From assembly GCA_023053685.1 (NCBI GenBank), contig JALIGW010000010.1, positions 12,322,919 to 12,386,918 of the forward strand: a stretch of 64,000 nucleotides of DNA. The letters run 5' to 3'. Made by a program: the position numbers and the translations under genes. Under the pieces are notes generated by a model. It made no database searches. It worked only from the letters and a program-made list of their open reading frames with translations, and was not told the DNA's origin. This document shows, piece by piece, positions 36,622 to 48,924 of the stretch. Within the stretch, counting starts at the first letter, position 1. Every line of letters starts with the position of its first letter. Origin of the DNA: Diadophis punctatus similis. Lineage: Eukaryota > Chordata > Lepidosauria > Squamata > Dipsadidae.

Positions 36622-37266
36622 TATATTCCCAAGTATTTTATTTTCTTAACTATCTGTAGGTCTAATTTCTTTGTCAATTCACCTTTCTGGTTTTCTCTAA
36701 GATTTTTCACTAAGATTTTAGTTTTGTCTTTTTCAATCCTGTAACTTTTCCATATTCTTCTATTTTCCCCATTAACTTGAGACCTGTTTCCAGTGGCTCT
36801 TCTAAGATAAATACTAAATCATCTGCAAATGCTTGTATTTATATTTTCCCTTTTTATTTCCGAGTCTTGCCTAATATTTTTATTTAACACTTCCAATTTT
36901 AGTATAAATAGTAATGGAGACAATGGACACCCTTGTCTTGTGCCTTTTTTATATTAAAAATCTCCATCAAGTACCCAATAACTATTACTTTTGCCCTTTG
37001 GTTGTGATACATTGCCTTAATCATGTTTATAAACTTCTCACCAAAATCCATATAATCTGTTTTATCATAAATTGCCAATTTACATTATCAAAGGCTTTCT
37101 ATGCATCAAAAAAAAATCAATGCCATTTGCTTTTCCGAGTGTACTTCATAATATTCCAAAGTGTCTAAAATAAATCTTACGTTATTTTTAATTTGTCTTT
37201 TGGGTAGGAAACCATTTTGATCCAGGTGAATAAATTCATTCAAAAAGCTTTTTAGTCTCTCTGCCA

Positions 37267-37584
37267 TTATTGATGCAAAATTTTATAATCTGCATTTAGC
37301 AATGATATAGGCCTATAGTTTTTTATTTGTGTCAGGTCTGAGTCTTCTTTTGGGATTAGAGTGATGTTTGCTTCTATCCAAGTTATTGGTATCTTAGCTT
37401 CCAGCAAAACCTCATTATAAACCTCTAACATTGACAGACTCAATGTATCCTGTAGTTGCTTATATACTTCTGCTGGTAGCCCATTTGGTCCTGGGGTCTT
37501 GTTATTTTTTTGTCTCTTTATCGCCTCTGTCAGTTCCATCATTGTTATTTTTTCATTTAGCATGTTTTTAATATCTTCAGTCAC
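37267..37584 (-). pseudogene. L1 ORF2 RT fingers fragment
   Basis: A 105-codon frame with TPGPNGLPAEVYK, then ANITLIPK and NYRPISLLNADYKI, the standard L1 RT blocks 0-2. The palm continues at 36900-37150 in broken frames (a KAFDNV-like stretch at about 37080). Confidence 0.82.
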
Positions 37585-37968
37585 TTTTGTGTTATCCTTT
37601 CCTCCGGAATTTTTTCTTTGTCATATAGTTTTTCATAATATTCCTGAATTATTTCCTTCTTAATCTCATTTTGAAACTGTATGTCTCCTTTCCCATTTTG
37701 TAATTTATTAATCAATTTCTTCTCTCTCTTTTTTTCAGTTTATGGGCTAACCATCTTCCTGCTTTGTTAGCATTTAAAAAAAATTGTTTCGCTCTTTTAA
37801 TTTTTTGCGCCAATTCTTCTTTTTCTATTAAGTTTAGTTTATGTTTTATTATTTCAATTTACTCTTTTAAAATTTTCTTTTGTGTGTCTTTTTGCAATTG
37901 TAATTCCAATTTTTTATATTCTCCTTCTAATGTCTTTTGGTGTTGTTTTTTCTTGTTTTTTCTTGCTA

Positions 37969-40197
37969 CCATGTTTCCCCGAAAATAAGACCCTGTCTTA
38001 TTTTTTTTGAACCCCAAAATAAGGGCTTGGCCTTATTTTCGGGGGGTGTCTTATTATATTGGGGCACAATTTGGGAGTGGAAGGTGGGGGTGTTGGGGGA
38101 GAGGGGAGGGGGAGAAGCGATTGGCAGGAAGCCCTGCCATGCCCAGCAAGGGGGGGAGAAGAGATGGCAAGAATCGCGGCTCCTTTTGCAGCCAATTGAG
38201 GCTGCAAAAGCAGCAGGAAGCCCCACGTGTCTCGCGCCCCCTTCAAGAACAGTCTTACCTCAATCGGTTGCCAAGAGCTTGGCCCCGATTGAGGCTTCCT
38301 GGGGTGGAGCCCAGAGCCTGGCGCTTGAGAGGGTCTTGGGGGGGAAGTCCCTTTACACAACCCAGCCTCTCTTTCAGGTGGGCAGGAAGCCCCCTCCTCC
38401 CATGCAGCCGGCTGGTTGAGAATCGGGCAGTCCTGGGAACCACTCCCCGGCTGGACACAGACATCCGGCAGGAAGGCGTCTCCTTTGGGCTACTGAGCAC
38501 GAGCCTGCATGCCTACTTGGTGCTGCAGATGCCAGGCTACAATCCTGGGTCTGGTGGGTGCTGCAGCTCTCAGGCCAGCTGTGCGTGAGGTACCATGGTT
38601 CCAGCAGGAGGTACTTGAGGCTGGAACCGGGGTTGGGTGGTGGGCTGCGCTGGGCGGAAGGCGAGGTGGTTGCAGAGCCACCGCAGGCAACCGGGGCAGC
38701 CCCATGCTTGCTTGCCTTGCAGAGCTGGCATGAGAGCTGCAGCGGCCACCAGGGCCAGGGCCCGAAAAGCTCCTGGCTTGGCGTGACTGTAGCCCAGCCC
38801 CTGCAGCACCGAATAGGTGTACAGGCCAGCGCTCAGCAGCCCAAACATTTGAAAATGCAGGCCAGCACCTATCGGGTGCCCAAACACTTTTCACCCACTT
38901 TGTCTCCCTCGGCAAAAAGTGCACGGCAGTTCAAGAGATCAAATATCTGTGTGTGTGTTACCAACAGAGAGAGAGAAAAAGAGAAATGGTGGAGGGGAAC
39001 CGGGTTTCAGGACCAAGCCTCCCCTGCCCAGAAGCAACGTGCAGCCTCTCACAGTAACAAGAATTGTGAGAGGCTGCACGTTGCAAAGAAGAACAAAGCA
39101 AGGCAGTGGGGGGGTGGAGGACAAAGCAAGGCAGGCCAAACCTCCCCTCCCCTCCAACAGAGTTCGCACTCCCCCCCCAACCCTCCCAAGGCACCCACAT
39201 CTCTTAACTAACCTGATTTCCAGTTCCGTTCTCCACCATCACATGCAAGAAAAGTAGTCTGTTGGACTACGGTAAAAAAAAAAATACCAGTAGTTCAGAC
39301 CTTCCAACTTGTCATGAAGAAGAAAAAAAATCTGCAAAATTGGAAGGTGTTTTTACTGTAGTCTCACAGACTACTTTTCTTGCCCTGCATGTGACAGTGG
39401 AGAACGGAGCTGGAAAGCAGGCTAGTGAAGGGATGTGGCTGTTTTGGGAGGGTGAGGATTTTACTGCAGCCTGTTCTTTCTTTGGGATCGCAGCACAACG
39501 ATCAGCAAGGAAAAAAAGGGAGAGAGATTTTCCTGCAGCCTGTCCTTTCTTTGTGATCGCCGCACAGACGATCAGCAGGGAAAAAAGGGGGGTCCTGCAG
39601 CCTGTCCTATCTTTGGGATCGCAGCACAGATGATCGGCTGGAAAAAGAGGGGCATTTTCCTGCAGCCTGTACTTTCTTTGGGATCGCAGCACAGACACAC
39701 ATCCCCAAAATGCTCCATCCGAAACCTTCAGCCTTGCAATCTTGGGAGGGACATCTATGCCGTGATCCCAAAGAAAGGACAGGCTGCAGGAAACCCCCCC
39801 CCCTTTTTTCCCCCTGCCGAGCATTCTTTACTTGGGATCGCAGCACAGATGCCCCTCCCAGGATTGCAAGGCTGAAGGCTTCGGATGAAGGATTTTGGGG
39901 ATGTGTGTCTGTGCTGCAATCCCAAGTAAAGAACAGGAAAAGGGGACAGCAGCTGGGGAGGTGCTCTGGAGATCTGGGCCGAGTTGCACAGCCCTCACTG
40001 GCTCAGCTGATCAGCGGGCAGAAATTAAGGGGCTGAACCTCAATGAGGTGAAGGGGAAGGGAAGGGCTGCCTCCTGTGCTGGCCATGCCACCCCTTCACT
40101 GGGGCTTATTTTCGGGGAAGGGCGTATATTTATGCCCACTTCAAAAATCAGGCTTGGTCTTATTTTAGGGACATGTCATATTTTCGGGGAAACACTG
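37969..40197. mobile_element. Large TA-flanked nonautonomous element, ccgtgtttcccc family
   Basis: Left end ccatgtttccccgaaaataa, right end tattttcggggaaacactg, with TA on both sides (37967-37968, 40198-40199). 2.2 kb, GC-rich, no transposase. The interior holds a perfect 20-bp-arm hairpin (39040-39084, gcagcctctcacag), a palindrome of ~70-bp arms (39218-39290 / 39340-39415), and repeated ~65-bp units containing tttgggatcgcagcacag (39480-39700) that recur inverted at 39760-39915. Confidence 0.78.
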
Positions 40198-40225
40198 TAT
40201 ATAGGTTATGGCTAATCCTCTAATG

Positions 40226-40802
40226 CAGGGTTGTCAAACTCAAGGCCCGCGGGCCGGATCTGGCCGACGGGGTGCTTAGATCCGGCCCATGGGGCCGGCC
40301 TGGAAATAGCAAAGGACTGACCTGCAGTGCCTCTGCTTGCGAAAACGGTGCAAATTCCCTCACTAACCTGCTTTCCAGCTCCATTCTCCTGTGTGCAGAG
40401 CAACAAAAGACCATGTGACTACCAGTAAAAAAAAAGTTCAATTAGACCTTCTAACTCTGCGAGATCTTTTTTCCCTGAGAAGTTGAAAGGTGTGATTGCA
40501 CTTTTTTTTAAACTGGTAGTCACATGGTCTTCTTTTGTTGCCCTGCACCAAGGAATGGAGCTGGAAAGCAGGTTAGTGAGGGAATTGTGGTTGCTCTGGG
40601 ATGGGATGGAAGTGAGGATTTTGCATTATGATTGCTCTGGGATAGGGTGAGTGTGAGGATTATGCATTATGATTGCTCTGGGATGGGGTGGGAATGAGGA
40701 ATTTCTCAGTTTTGGCAAGTTTAAGATGGGTAAACTTCATGCTGCCTGGGGAATTCTGGGAATTGAAGTCCATGCACCTTAAAGTTGCCAAAGTTGAGAA
40801 GT
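40226..40802. mobile_element. hAT-like fragments with foldback arms
   Basis: The left end cagggttgtcaaactcaagg is that of the 16568 family, but no right partner is seen. 40350-40438 and 40500-40596 are inverted arms (ctttccagctccattct against gaatggagctggaaag). 40700-40802 resembles a small MITE with inverted ggcaagtttaagatggg / ccttaaagttgcc blocks. Composite and truncated. Confidence 0.55.
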
Positions 40803-41041
40803 TGGTCTAGACTAGAGCGTAGGATTTTCCATTCTTGTTTTATTTAGAGTTTGGTGCAATTAAATAAATCAGTTGTGGTTTCCTTAACAAATAGTGATTA
40901 AAGCGATATGAACAATTACTGGACTTTTTGTGAGAAACTGAAATTAAAAGTTGATTTGGGGCTTTGATGATTATATATGGGATTATGGAAATAATCAAGA
41001 CAAATGTTAATCTTAGAGTAAGAGTTTGATATATTTTTACT
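40803..41041. other. Unassigned spacer
   Basis: AT-rich, perhaps L1 5' sequence or older host DNA exposed between MITEs. No motif seen. Confidence 0.35.
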
Positions 41042-41043
41042 TA

Positions 41044-42009
<966 letters not shown>

Positions 42010-42402
42010 TATATTTGTATCAAAGAAAGTTGGAAGTCATTCTTTTTTGGGTTTCCTTCTTTTCCTCTTTCTTTCTTACACTTTCACTCTTTTTCTTTCC
42101 TGAGCCTTTTCTTTTTTCAAATCTGTTTTTGTTTATCCTTTAGCTTTGTATTTTTTTGATGTATGAAGGATCAATGACTCAGCCATTATAAGTCTACATT
42201 CCTTATTTACAGAAATCATATCAAAATTTAGAATGAAATCCACTGAGATCCATCTCATATAAGGCAGGCTCTGAGTCCCTCTAACCAAAAAGTGTTCATC
42301 GATAGAGTGTTCTTTCCAACTTACTTTTATTGGGTTATGGTCGGCCCATAAATTAGTTTCTATCTATCTCTCTTGAACATTAGTTCTTAATTCAGGTGAC
42401 AT

Positions 42403-42615
42403 CTAAATCATGTCAGTTCTGGACCATGATTTATGTCTATTTGAGTAGAATGTGTTTTTTCCCGGGTTTGTTTCTCTCCATATATCCTGTATACAAGTTT
42501 CTTCTGCCATTTTAAAAAATGCCTTGGGGAGTATCTTTCTTGCCTTTTTTCCGGTCTTACTATTTCTGTAGTCCGATTTTGAATCTACTATTGCGTTGAA
42601 ATCTCCAGCATACAA
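42403..42615 (-). pseudogene. L1 ORF2 endonuclease fragment
   Basis: A 71-codon frame with GDFNAIVDSKSD, then DIWRETNPGKNTFYS and SRTDMI, matching the C-terminal part of the L1 APE-type endonuclease (GDFN, WR..P....T..S, SRIDMI). It is the most upstream L1 part in this composite copy. Confidence 0.82.
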
Positions 42616-42868
42616 ATATTTTCATATTCTACTTCCAGTATCTTTTTGTACAGCTTTTGATAGAATTCTTGTTTATTGTTTGGTGCATATATTTCTATCA
42701 ACAATATCTTTTTTTGATTCATCACTATCTCCACCATTAAAATTCTTCCTTCTTCATCCGTATATTTGTTTAGAGTTTATTGTTTCCTTAATATATAGAA
42801 CTACCCCTCTTTTCTTTTGTTGTGCTGAAGAGAAATATAATTTCCCGATTTTGGGGTACTCCAGTAAT

Positions 42869-42955
42869 TTTTGTTGTTGTTAGTTGCGAAGTCGTGTCCG
42901 ACCCATCGCGACCCCATGTACAATGTTCCTCCAGGCCTTCCTGTTCTCCTTCTTC
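42869..42955 (-). mobile_element. BovB LINE 3' end scrap
   Basis: Reads gttagttgcgaagtcgtgtc then cgacccatcgcgaccccatg and ccaggccttcctg, the reverse complement of the conserved BovB 3' end, with its (TTG)n-like tail at 42870-42880. About 85 bp. BovB is abundant in squamates. Confidence 0.7.
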
Positions 42956-43050
42956 TTGTTGTGTATTCCTCTCTTCTCCTGTTGCTTCCTCTTGTCTTTC
43001 ATATTGCAACTCTATTTCCTTTTATTACCTTTTATTGTTAAACTAGAAAA

Positions 43051-43313
43051 AATGCAAACTATAATACATAATAAACATGAATAGACAGCATAAAACTTCA
43101 GTGCTATGTATTATTATTGAATGTAATTATTAACCTTCAAATTTCTCACAAAAAGCTGAAACTTGCTTAATTTATATTATTGTCAATAAATTCCGTAAAA
43201 ATGTTATAATTGGCTTATATGGTTTCTGTACTTAATTTCCCTTTGGAGAGTTTATAAATAAGAGGGCTATTGTTAAGAATAAGTCGTAGTTCACGCACCA
43301 CACTAAGGCAGAG
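43051..43313. other. Unique AT-rich DNA
   Basis: No features recognised. Confidence 0.5.
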
Positions 43314-43315
43314 TA

Positions 43316-43778
43316 CCGTATTTTTCAGAATTTAAGATGTACCGGAGTATAAGACGCACCTTAGTTTTGGGGGAGGAAAATAGTGGGGGGGAAATCCGCC
43401 TACCAGGTATTCATCTGGCTAGCGTCCTTAGTCTAATCAGCTTCAGCACATTAGTTTGCTGGTTTTGAGTGGGATAAAAAACAGCTTCTAAAGCACAGCT
43501 GATAGAGAGAAGCAATGAAAAAAGCAGGCAAAGCACGGAAGATGGCTTCACTCTTAGCACCTCGTTAGGGCTGTAAAAAAGCTTCTAAAGTACTGCTGAT
43601 TTTCGAAGGGCGTAGCAATGAAAAAAGCAGGCAAAGCACAGAAGATCGCTTCACTCTTAGCACCTCATTAGGGCTGAAAAACCGTTGCGAAAAAGCTACA
43701 TTCGGAGTATAAGACTCACTCAAATTTTCAGCCTCTTTTAAGCGGGGAGAAGTGCATCTTATACGCTGAAAGATACGG
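43316..43778. mobile_element. TA-flanked MITE, ccgtatttttcggagtataag family
   Basis: Left end ccgtatttttcagaatttaa, right end cttatacgctgaaagatacgg, flanked by TA. It shares the block ccaggtattcatctggctag with 27517-27892. It contains a direct duplication of ~110 bp around gcaatgaaaaaagcaggcaa (43512 and 43617). Confidence 0.87.
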
Positions 43779-43780
43779 TA

Positions 43781-44715
43781 TATTATGGAAATGCGATCTA
43801 AACAGTCAATCAGCAGAAATTATATAGAATATTTGCAATTCTACAGAAATTTCTCTTATCTATCATGGCATGAAACTTATATTATAAGAAGTAATTCATT
43901 GCTTAAAGTTTACACAGCTCATAATTGGGATGGGGGTGGGGGTGGAACTGTGCAAGCTGTAATGGGTGGCAGGATATGAAGAGCAGTACTAAGAATATGA
44001 TAATCTATTATCTTCAATAATCCAAAACAACAATAAGCAGTTTCTGGCTTGATTTCACAATAGCTCTTTCTGCTCCTGATCCTCTTAATTGTTCCTTTAC
44101 ACTTTTCACAAGTACTGTAAATACCAAGATAAATAGAACTCAGCTGCCAAAAATTCTGGCATGAAAAGTAATTAGATTATATCTTCATCTCCATATTGTC
44201 TCTATAATACATATAACTGAAAAGCAATTATCTATTCATTAAGGGCAAACCTAAAGTAATATATAAAATCAACACTTACCATATTTTAGTAATAGTACTA
44301 GTGAGATGGAGATATCTATATTTTATTAACCATTCATCAGCAATTAGCAAAAAAGTCTCTGTAATAGATATTCCTCTTAAAATGAAAGTATAAGCACCCT
44401 TTGCAAGTGCCATCCAGGAATATGAAACTTTTTCAGAATTTTGGCAAAGAAGAATATATCCAATATGATAATAAAAATTAATCATGCAGAACCATAGCCC
44501 TTTTGGGTTTTCCTCCCGCATTGAATATCTATTACTTTTGCCTCAATATTTTCCCTTTGTAATTGGATGAACACATGATTGTGTGTGGTAACTGGAATGG
44601 TCATAAAAATAGTAACCCCAGAGAAGCTATCTACAATTCAAGAAAGATTTACTGTAACTCATTAAAACCCAATTGTCAAAGAGGCTTACTAATTAACAAG
44701 ATGAAGTTAACATTA
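43781..44715. other. Unique intronic DNA
   Basis: AT-rich. A minus frame at 44276-44521 ends next to a gtaagt, but it has no recognisable protein similarity and I do not call it an exon. Confidence 0.5.
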
Positions 44716-44723
44716 CTCTAAGG

Positions 44724-45172
44724 CAGTGATGGCGAACCTTTTTTTCCTCGGGTGCCAAAAGCACGCGCACGCATGCTATTGCACACGTGCGAGTGGCCAC
44801 ACCCATAATTCAATGCCCTCCCTGCCCATGCTCGTGTGATCCCCCATGCTGCCCCGCTTCCTGTGCATGTGCGCACGATCCCCCGCTCCCCCGTTTCCCG
44901 ACTTTGGGTGGGCCCGGTAGGCCCATTTTTCACCCTCCCCAGGCTCCAGAGGTTTTCTTAGAGCCTGGGGAGGGTGAAAATGGCTTCCCCGCCCCCCCCC
45001 CGAGGCCTTCCAGAGGCTGAAAACGCCCTCCCAGAGCCTCTGCGCAAGTCAAAAATCAGCTGGCTGGCACACACATGCACACTGGAGCTGAGTTAGGGCA
45101 ATGGCTCGCGTGCCGGCAGATATGGCTCCGCGTGCCACCTGTGGCACGCGTGCCATAGGTTCGCCATCACTG
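44724..45172. mobile_element. hAT-type MITE with perfect target duplication
   Basis: Ends cagtgatggcgaacc and ggttcgccatcactg are perfect inverted repeats (15 bp), flanked by identical 8-bp duplications ctctaagg (44716-44723, 45173-45180). Internal palindrome at about 44925-44985 (tttttcaccctccccaggct and inverse). The best-preserved copy of this family here. Confidence 0.95.
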
Positions 45173-45180
45173 CTCTAAGG

Positions 45181-46470
45181 GAACATAATAGAAGGAAAAT
45201 AATACAGAATTGCATGCTGTTGGACCAAAAGCCTCAAATCATGAAGAATGAAATTTAAAAATAGAGTATGGAACTAATAGAGTTCTACAAACTACAGACT
45301 ATTAATAAACTATTAGTACCAACTGTTCTCAATTTATATACACACATAAGAGAGAGAAGTGACAGAACAGATGGATACAAAATATACGACTTCACTGAAC
45401 CAGGAAAAGGCCAGGGACAAATACCAAGCTAGTACTGATACTTGATAATTGTGATAATCTACTACCATGCATGCCTTACATGCTCCCTCTGGTAAGTGAA
45501 GTTGCCTGTCTTGGCAAAGAATCATTCTTCATAAAAAAGACTAAGCTAAAGTAAGATTGCTAAATCATTTCACAAATAACCAAATAAAGTTCCAACTGTC
45601 CTCTCTTAGAATCTATATTTGAACAGCTAATCTCCTGAATGGGCCGGGGGGGGGGGGCTGCACCACAAATAGGTATGGTAAAATGACCATTTATGACTAC
45701 ATCATTAATTCTGATACAAATACATAATTCTGATACATGCACAATGTATCAATGATTCTAAATTATGAATTAAAATAAAAATAGTCAAAAAGTTCACTAT
45801 TACAAAATTGAAAATACAGTAACTGCTAAATGGAGTGAAATTAAAATAAGTTGCTACTAAAGTCGAGAATACCAGGCAATAAATTTTCATAGGAAAAAAA
45901 TCCTCATGCAACCAGGAAAAACATGTCAACATTACTCTATTGTAGTTTTTGAAATACCGGAACTTAAATAATATTTTTCATATTAAAATAGCTTTGTTTC
46001 AGTCCCATAATTATTTTGAAGAGTTACTTCCAAAAAAGTCAGAGGATTACACTGTTACAATGCTAAATGTAATCACAGTACATCAGTCCATATAAATAAA
46101 TGCCTTTTTATAGTGCAATAGTCATTCTATCCATCTGAAATCAGAAGTAGATATCTGAGTCTTTATCTAAATATGTATAATTATCACATATTTTAATTAT
46201 AATGTGAATACATTAGTAAAAATAAGGCAAGCATCATTTGAATTTAACTGAATGAACAACAGTAGTAAGAAAGCTGATAAATATTGTACAACTGAACTGA
46301 TATTTCATTTGAATCAATGGATCTTTCATTCAACCAGTGCAACGTGCAATTTCAAAATCAGTTTGGGAAACAAGATGTAGGATAACCATTGTTTAGATTA
46401 CAGAACATAAAATACCGGTATTTCACCTACATATCTGTGCTTGCATTCCATATTTTTTTACTTGATCCTA
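45181..46470. other. Unique AT-rich intronic DNA
   Basis: A G-run at 45644-45656. Otherwise no repeats or coding signal seen. Confidence 0.55.
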
Positions 46471-46472
46471 TA

Positions 46473-46846
46473 CAGGTAGTCCTTGACTTACAATGATCAT
46501 TTAGTAACCATTCAAAGTTAAAACAGCACTGAAAAGTGACTTATGACCGTTTTTCACACTTACAACCATTGCAGCATCCTAATGGTCACATATCAAAATT
46601 CAGATGCTTGGCAACTGACTCATATTTATGATGGTTGCATTGTCTTGGAATCCTGTGATCACCTTTTGCAACCTTCTGACAAGCAAAGTCAAAGTGGAAG
46701 CCAGATTCACTTAACCATGTTACTAACTTAACAACTGCAGTGATTCACTTAACAAGTGTGGCAATAAAAGTCGTAGAATGGGGCAAAATTCAGTTAACTG
46801 TCTCACTTAGCAATAGAAATTGTGGTCGTAAGTCGAGTATTACCTG
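46473..46846. mobile_element. TA-flanked MITE, caggtagtcctcgacttac family
   Basis: Starts caggtagtccttgacttaca, ends gtcgtaagtcgagtattacctg, with TA at 46471-46472 and 46847-46848. 374 bp with long imperfect terminal inverted repeats. Same family as 16190-16564. Confidence 0.85.
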
Positions 46847-46848
46847 TA

Positions 46849-47680
46849 TAGAAAAGTAGACTGAGGACTTCAGTATATTATTCAGTAAAAGATTTTCTCA
46901 TGTTACTGAACAACTCTATGCAATTTTTCCATAATAAAAGATAATAGCCAGAAACTCTCCTGCTTCAGTAACTTTGGAAGTCATATCAGTAATCTACTAA
47001 GAATCTAAGGATTATGTTTTTAAATGCCAGGATAGTTGATAAGAAAACTGTCGTTCAATAGTTTCAACCTAGCATACACTACAGAAAACTGAGAGGACAC
47101 TTTTAATCTCTCCCAGATTTTTTTTCCTGCACAACATTAGCCCTGTTTTCATGGATAGGGAAAGTCTGCTTCTTCTAAAGTTTTTAAGTATAAAAAAATA
47201 TCAGGTGAGGTGTCTTAAAAGAAGGATAATATATATTAGTATAGCTTGCTATTTGATAGCAAGACTCTTAGAGGTCTCTCATTTTCAGGAAATGATGAAT
47301 GAATATAAACACTCTAAACACCTTTTGCAAAGGATTTTATGGACTCCATGACCATGGACCTTTCTCAGGCGGTATATTTGATCAGGTCTGTTGTAGACAC
47401 TGAGAGGAAGGTGATCTGTGGAGAAGCTTTGGAAAAAATTTCTATTTCAAAAGTCAGGATATAAATAGCCTAAGCAAAGCAATCATACAATTCCATGTAT
47501 CCAGACAGATTCATGAGAAGCCAAATGATCTTTTAATTTTTCATTGCCTACAGAAATAAATATTAAACAATTTGGTTCTTAATTAAGTTGCTTGGCAACT
47601 TAATTATATAGTAAGATGTTCTTCAAATGAAAAACAAAACACCAAAATATTAAATATTTCTAGAGTTAAGTCCTAAAGCT
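46849..47680. other. Unique intronic DNA
   Basis: Nothing recognised; frames here carry no motifs. Confidence 0.5.
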
Positions 47681-47684
47681 AGAA

Positions 47685-47828
47685 TAGGCGTTGTTTTCTT
47701 ACCTGAACGCCTCTTCTCATCTGGTGGAACCAGCCTTCAGGAATGGGTAGACCTCGACCAATCAGCTTGAGGACCAAGCCAGTTTATTTAAATACCCAGT
47801 AGGATCCGCCCTGTTTCCCAGATCTGAC
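47685..47828. repeat. DIRS left inverted terminal repeat
   Basis: From aggcgttgttttcttacctg to cccagatctgac. The inner ~100 bp (gaatgggtagacctcgacca onward) is the reverse complement of 54013-54115. The outer ~45 bp is not in the right repeat but is found inverted in the ICR. Confidence 0.9.
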
Positions 47829-47981
47829 GAATCCTGGCAACTGGACTCAGGCGTGGTTACTCAGTTGTTGCTAGCTGAGTGAACTCCTGTCACTATAGAT
47901 TAAAGATACTAGAGGGAAAACTAATAACAGGAAGGAATTGATAGTTGTAGAATAAGTATTTATATATATACAAGGGTGGGA

Positions 47982-48072
47982 ACTGAAGGCTGGTTCCACC
48001 AGATGAGAAGAGGCGTTCAGGTAAGAAAACGCCTATTCTCCATCTTGGGGTGGAACCAGCCTTCAGGAATGG
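47982..48072. repeat. DIRS internal complementary region
   Basis: First half (ggctggttccaccagatgag to aagaaaacgcct, ~47989-48034) is the reverse complement of the left outer end. Second half (attctccatcttggggtgga to ttcaggaatgg, 48035-48072) is the reverse complement of the right outer end (54094-54132). It is believed to template completion of the ends during replication. Confidence 0.9.
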
Positions 48073-48123
48073 AACATACCAAAGCATAGGTCCCAGGGAG
48101 GGGGGAAGCAGCAGTCTCTGTTC

Positions 48124-48501
48124 CTACTGAATGTCCACTACTTGTTGAAGCACCCTTCTGCCAAAGGCTGCTTCGGCTGGTGCGAAAATGTCTATCTTGT
48201 AGTGCCGAATGAACTGGGATGGTTGAGCCCAGGTTGCCGCCCGGCAGACCTCCTCCAGCGATACCTGGGTATTCCAGGCTGCCGATGTGGATGCACTTCT
48301 GGTGGAATGTGCGGTTATTCCTGCTGGTGCTGGCATGTCACTTAGTTCGTAGGCCTTGGCTATGGTGCACCTGATCCAGCGCCCTATGGTTGCTGAAGAA
48401 GCCTGATCCCCCAGGGATCTAGTGTGGAACCCCACAAAGAGCGCCTCCATCTTCCTGGTATGCTTGGTGCGGTTAAGGTAGATCTTGAGAGCCCTGCACA
48501 C
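48124..48501 (-). pseudogene. DIRS tyrosine recombinase, C-terminal half
   Basis: A 125-codon frame with the YR HxxR motif inside ITAHSTRSASTSAA and a downstream ATWAQPSQFIRHY segment carrying the candidate nucleophile Tyr. The N-terminal half with the first catalytic Arg (SACRISELAAL, about 48990) lies in the upstream frame, from which it is separated by a frameshift and the SINE. The enzyme would splice the circular cDNA into the genome; this copy is split and inactive. Confidence 0.85.
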
Positions 48502-48649
48502 GTCCAGCGAGTGCCATCGTCTTTCAGATGGGTGGGTCAGTTATACGCAGAAGGAAGGGAGCACCAGCTTCTGGGTCCTGTGGAAAACGGAATTCACCTT
48601 TGGAATGAATGACAGGTCTACTCTGAGGGTTACCTAGCTTCGTTGGAAG

Positions 48650-48892
48650 ATAGCAATAGCAATAGCACTTAGACTTATATACCGCTTCATAGTGCTTTAC
48701 AGCCCTCTCTAAGCGGTTTACAGACTTCAGCATATTGCCCCCAACAATCTGGGTCCTCATTTTACCGACCTCAGAAGGATGGAATGCTGAGTCAACCTTG
48801 AGCCGGTGAGATTTGAACAGCTGAACTGCTGAACTAGCAGTCAGCTGAAATAGGTTGCAGTGCTGCTTTTAACCACTGCGCCACCTCGGCTC
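48650..48892 (-). mobile_element. tRNA-derived squamate SINE, inside DIRS
   Basis: Minus-strand head gagccgaggtggcgcagtgg (box A-like) with the box B-like gttcaaatctcac, body ggttgactcagc and gaggtcggtaaaatgaggac, tail accgcttagagagggctgta, gcggtatataagtc and (GCTATT)n. Longest of three copies here. It separates the two halves of the recombinase region. Confidence 0.88.
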
Positions 48893-48924
48893 CTACATAG
48901 ATCCTTCCGGACTGACAGTGCCGG

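Noticed and set aside
44276..44521. 81-codon minus frame ending beside a gtaagt
   Set aside because: No acceptor site, no known motif, not POLA1 sequence; AT-rich chance frame.
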